The notes under the pieces were generated by a model. That model did no database searches, had not been told where the DNA came from, and saw nothing but the letters and a program-made list of their open reading frames with translations. From assembly GCA_029859805.1 (NCBI GenBank), contig JAOUCL010000009.1, positions 1 to 42,671 of the forward strand: 42,671 nt of DNA. The letters run 5' to 3'. Below, in pieces: positions 42,666 through 42,671 of this stretch. Position 1 is the stretch's first letter. The number at the start of each line of letters is the position of its first letter. Origin of the DNA: Rhodospirillales bacterium (GTDB lineage: Bacteria; Pseudomonadota; Alphaproteobacteria; Kiloniellales; JAKSDN01). The translations under genes were made by a program, and so were the position numbers.

Positions 42666-42671
42666 ATGCAG
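42666..42671 (+). CDS. Start of a divergent gene, cut by the window end
   Basis: ATG at 42666 is preceded by TAGGAGG with 5-nt spacing, an excellent ribosome-binding site, and a TATAGA box lies about 40 bp upstream. Only two codons (Met-Gln) are in the window, so the product cannot be told. Confidence 0.5.

Overview
The window is a high-G+C (by eye about two-thirds, not counted), gene-dense stretch of an alphaproteobacterial chromosome, most likely Rhodospirillales in the broad sense. Evidence for this is a three-gene petABC bc1 operon, the gene order MoxR/DUF58/DUF4159 divergent from DUF1285/NUDIX/DUF6111/CCA transferase, a DUF1127 protein, a PAS_5-type protein, a CC0125/CC1285-type lipoprotein, and the lgt/MidA/pgeF order. 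I saw no rRNA, tRNA, CRISPR array or insertion sequence. The 5' gene (glutathionyl-hydroquinone reductase) is cut by the window edge, and only the start codon of the last gene (plus strand, 42666) is present.

Layout. (1) 1-3466: a quinone/electrophile defence cluster, wrbA-pirin-doxX-(intrinsic terminator)-yqjG on the minus strand, divergent from a LysR regulator; a DMT transporter overlaps the LysR gene. (2) 4668-7966: a GNAT enzyme, then a visibly less G+C-rich AraC/PAS pair that may be acquired, then a methyltransferase. (3) 8020-14822: a minus-strand MoxR-DUF58-BatA/DUF4159-vWA membrane operon, divergent from (4) 14863-17630: DUF1285-NUDIX-DUF6111-CCA transferase. (5) 17649-20537: a large single-pass mosaic protein, DamX-like (ExeA-type AAA, membrane segment, two RTX-adhesin-like repeats, SPOR, DUF2914), whose Walker B glutamate is replaced by alanine. 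(6) hemF-trmL, divergent from petABC, then mtnP-mtnA. (7) 27232-32230: a small unknown gene, a lipoprotein, and a TetR regulator divergent from a detoxification-type set (DUF1127, AhpD-like protein, Tat-exported alpha/beta hydrolase, a 52-residue small protein, PNPOx-like flavoprotein). An 8+8 bp palindrome exactly fills the spacer of a near-consensus promoter there. (8) 32282-42509, all minus: hldD-lgt-midA-pgeF-M24-lipoprotein, then prs, then rplY-pth-ychF-dienelactone hydrolase.

Most genes are housekeeping: respiration, haem synthesis, tRNA maturation, methylthioadenosine salvage, lipoprotein and LPS-core synthesis, translation. The most unusual items are the DamX-like mosaic ATPase, the duplicated Ile-Ala-Met haem-ligand motif in cytochrome c1, the M24-fold enzyme that appears to lack all metal ligands, the TetR operator/promoter architecture, and the paired intact and degenerate vWA modules in the MoxR operon. 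All functional calls come from reading translated motifs; no database search was run.
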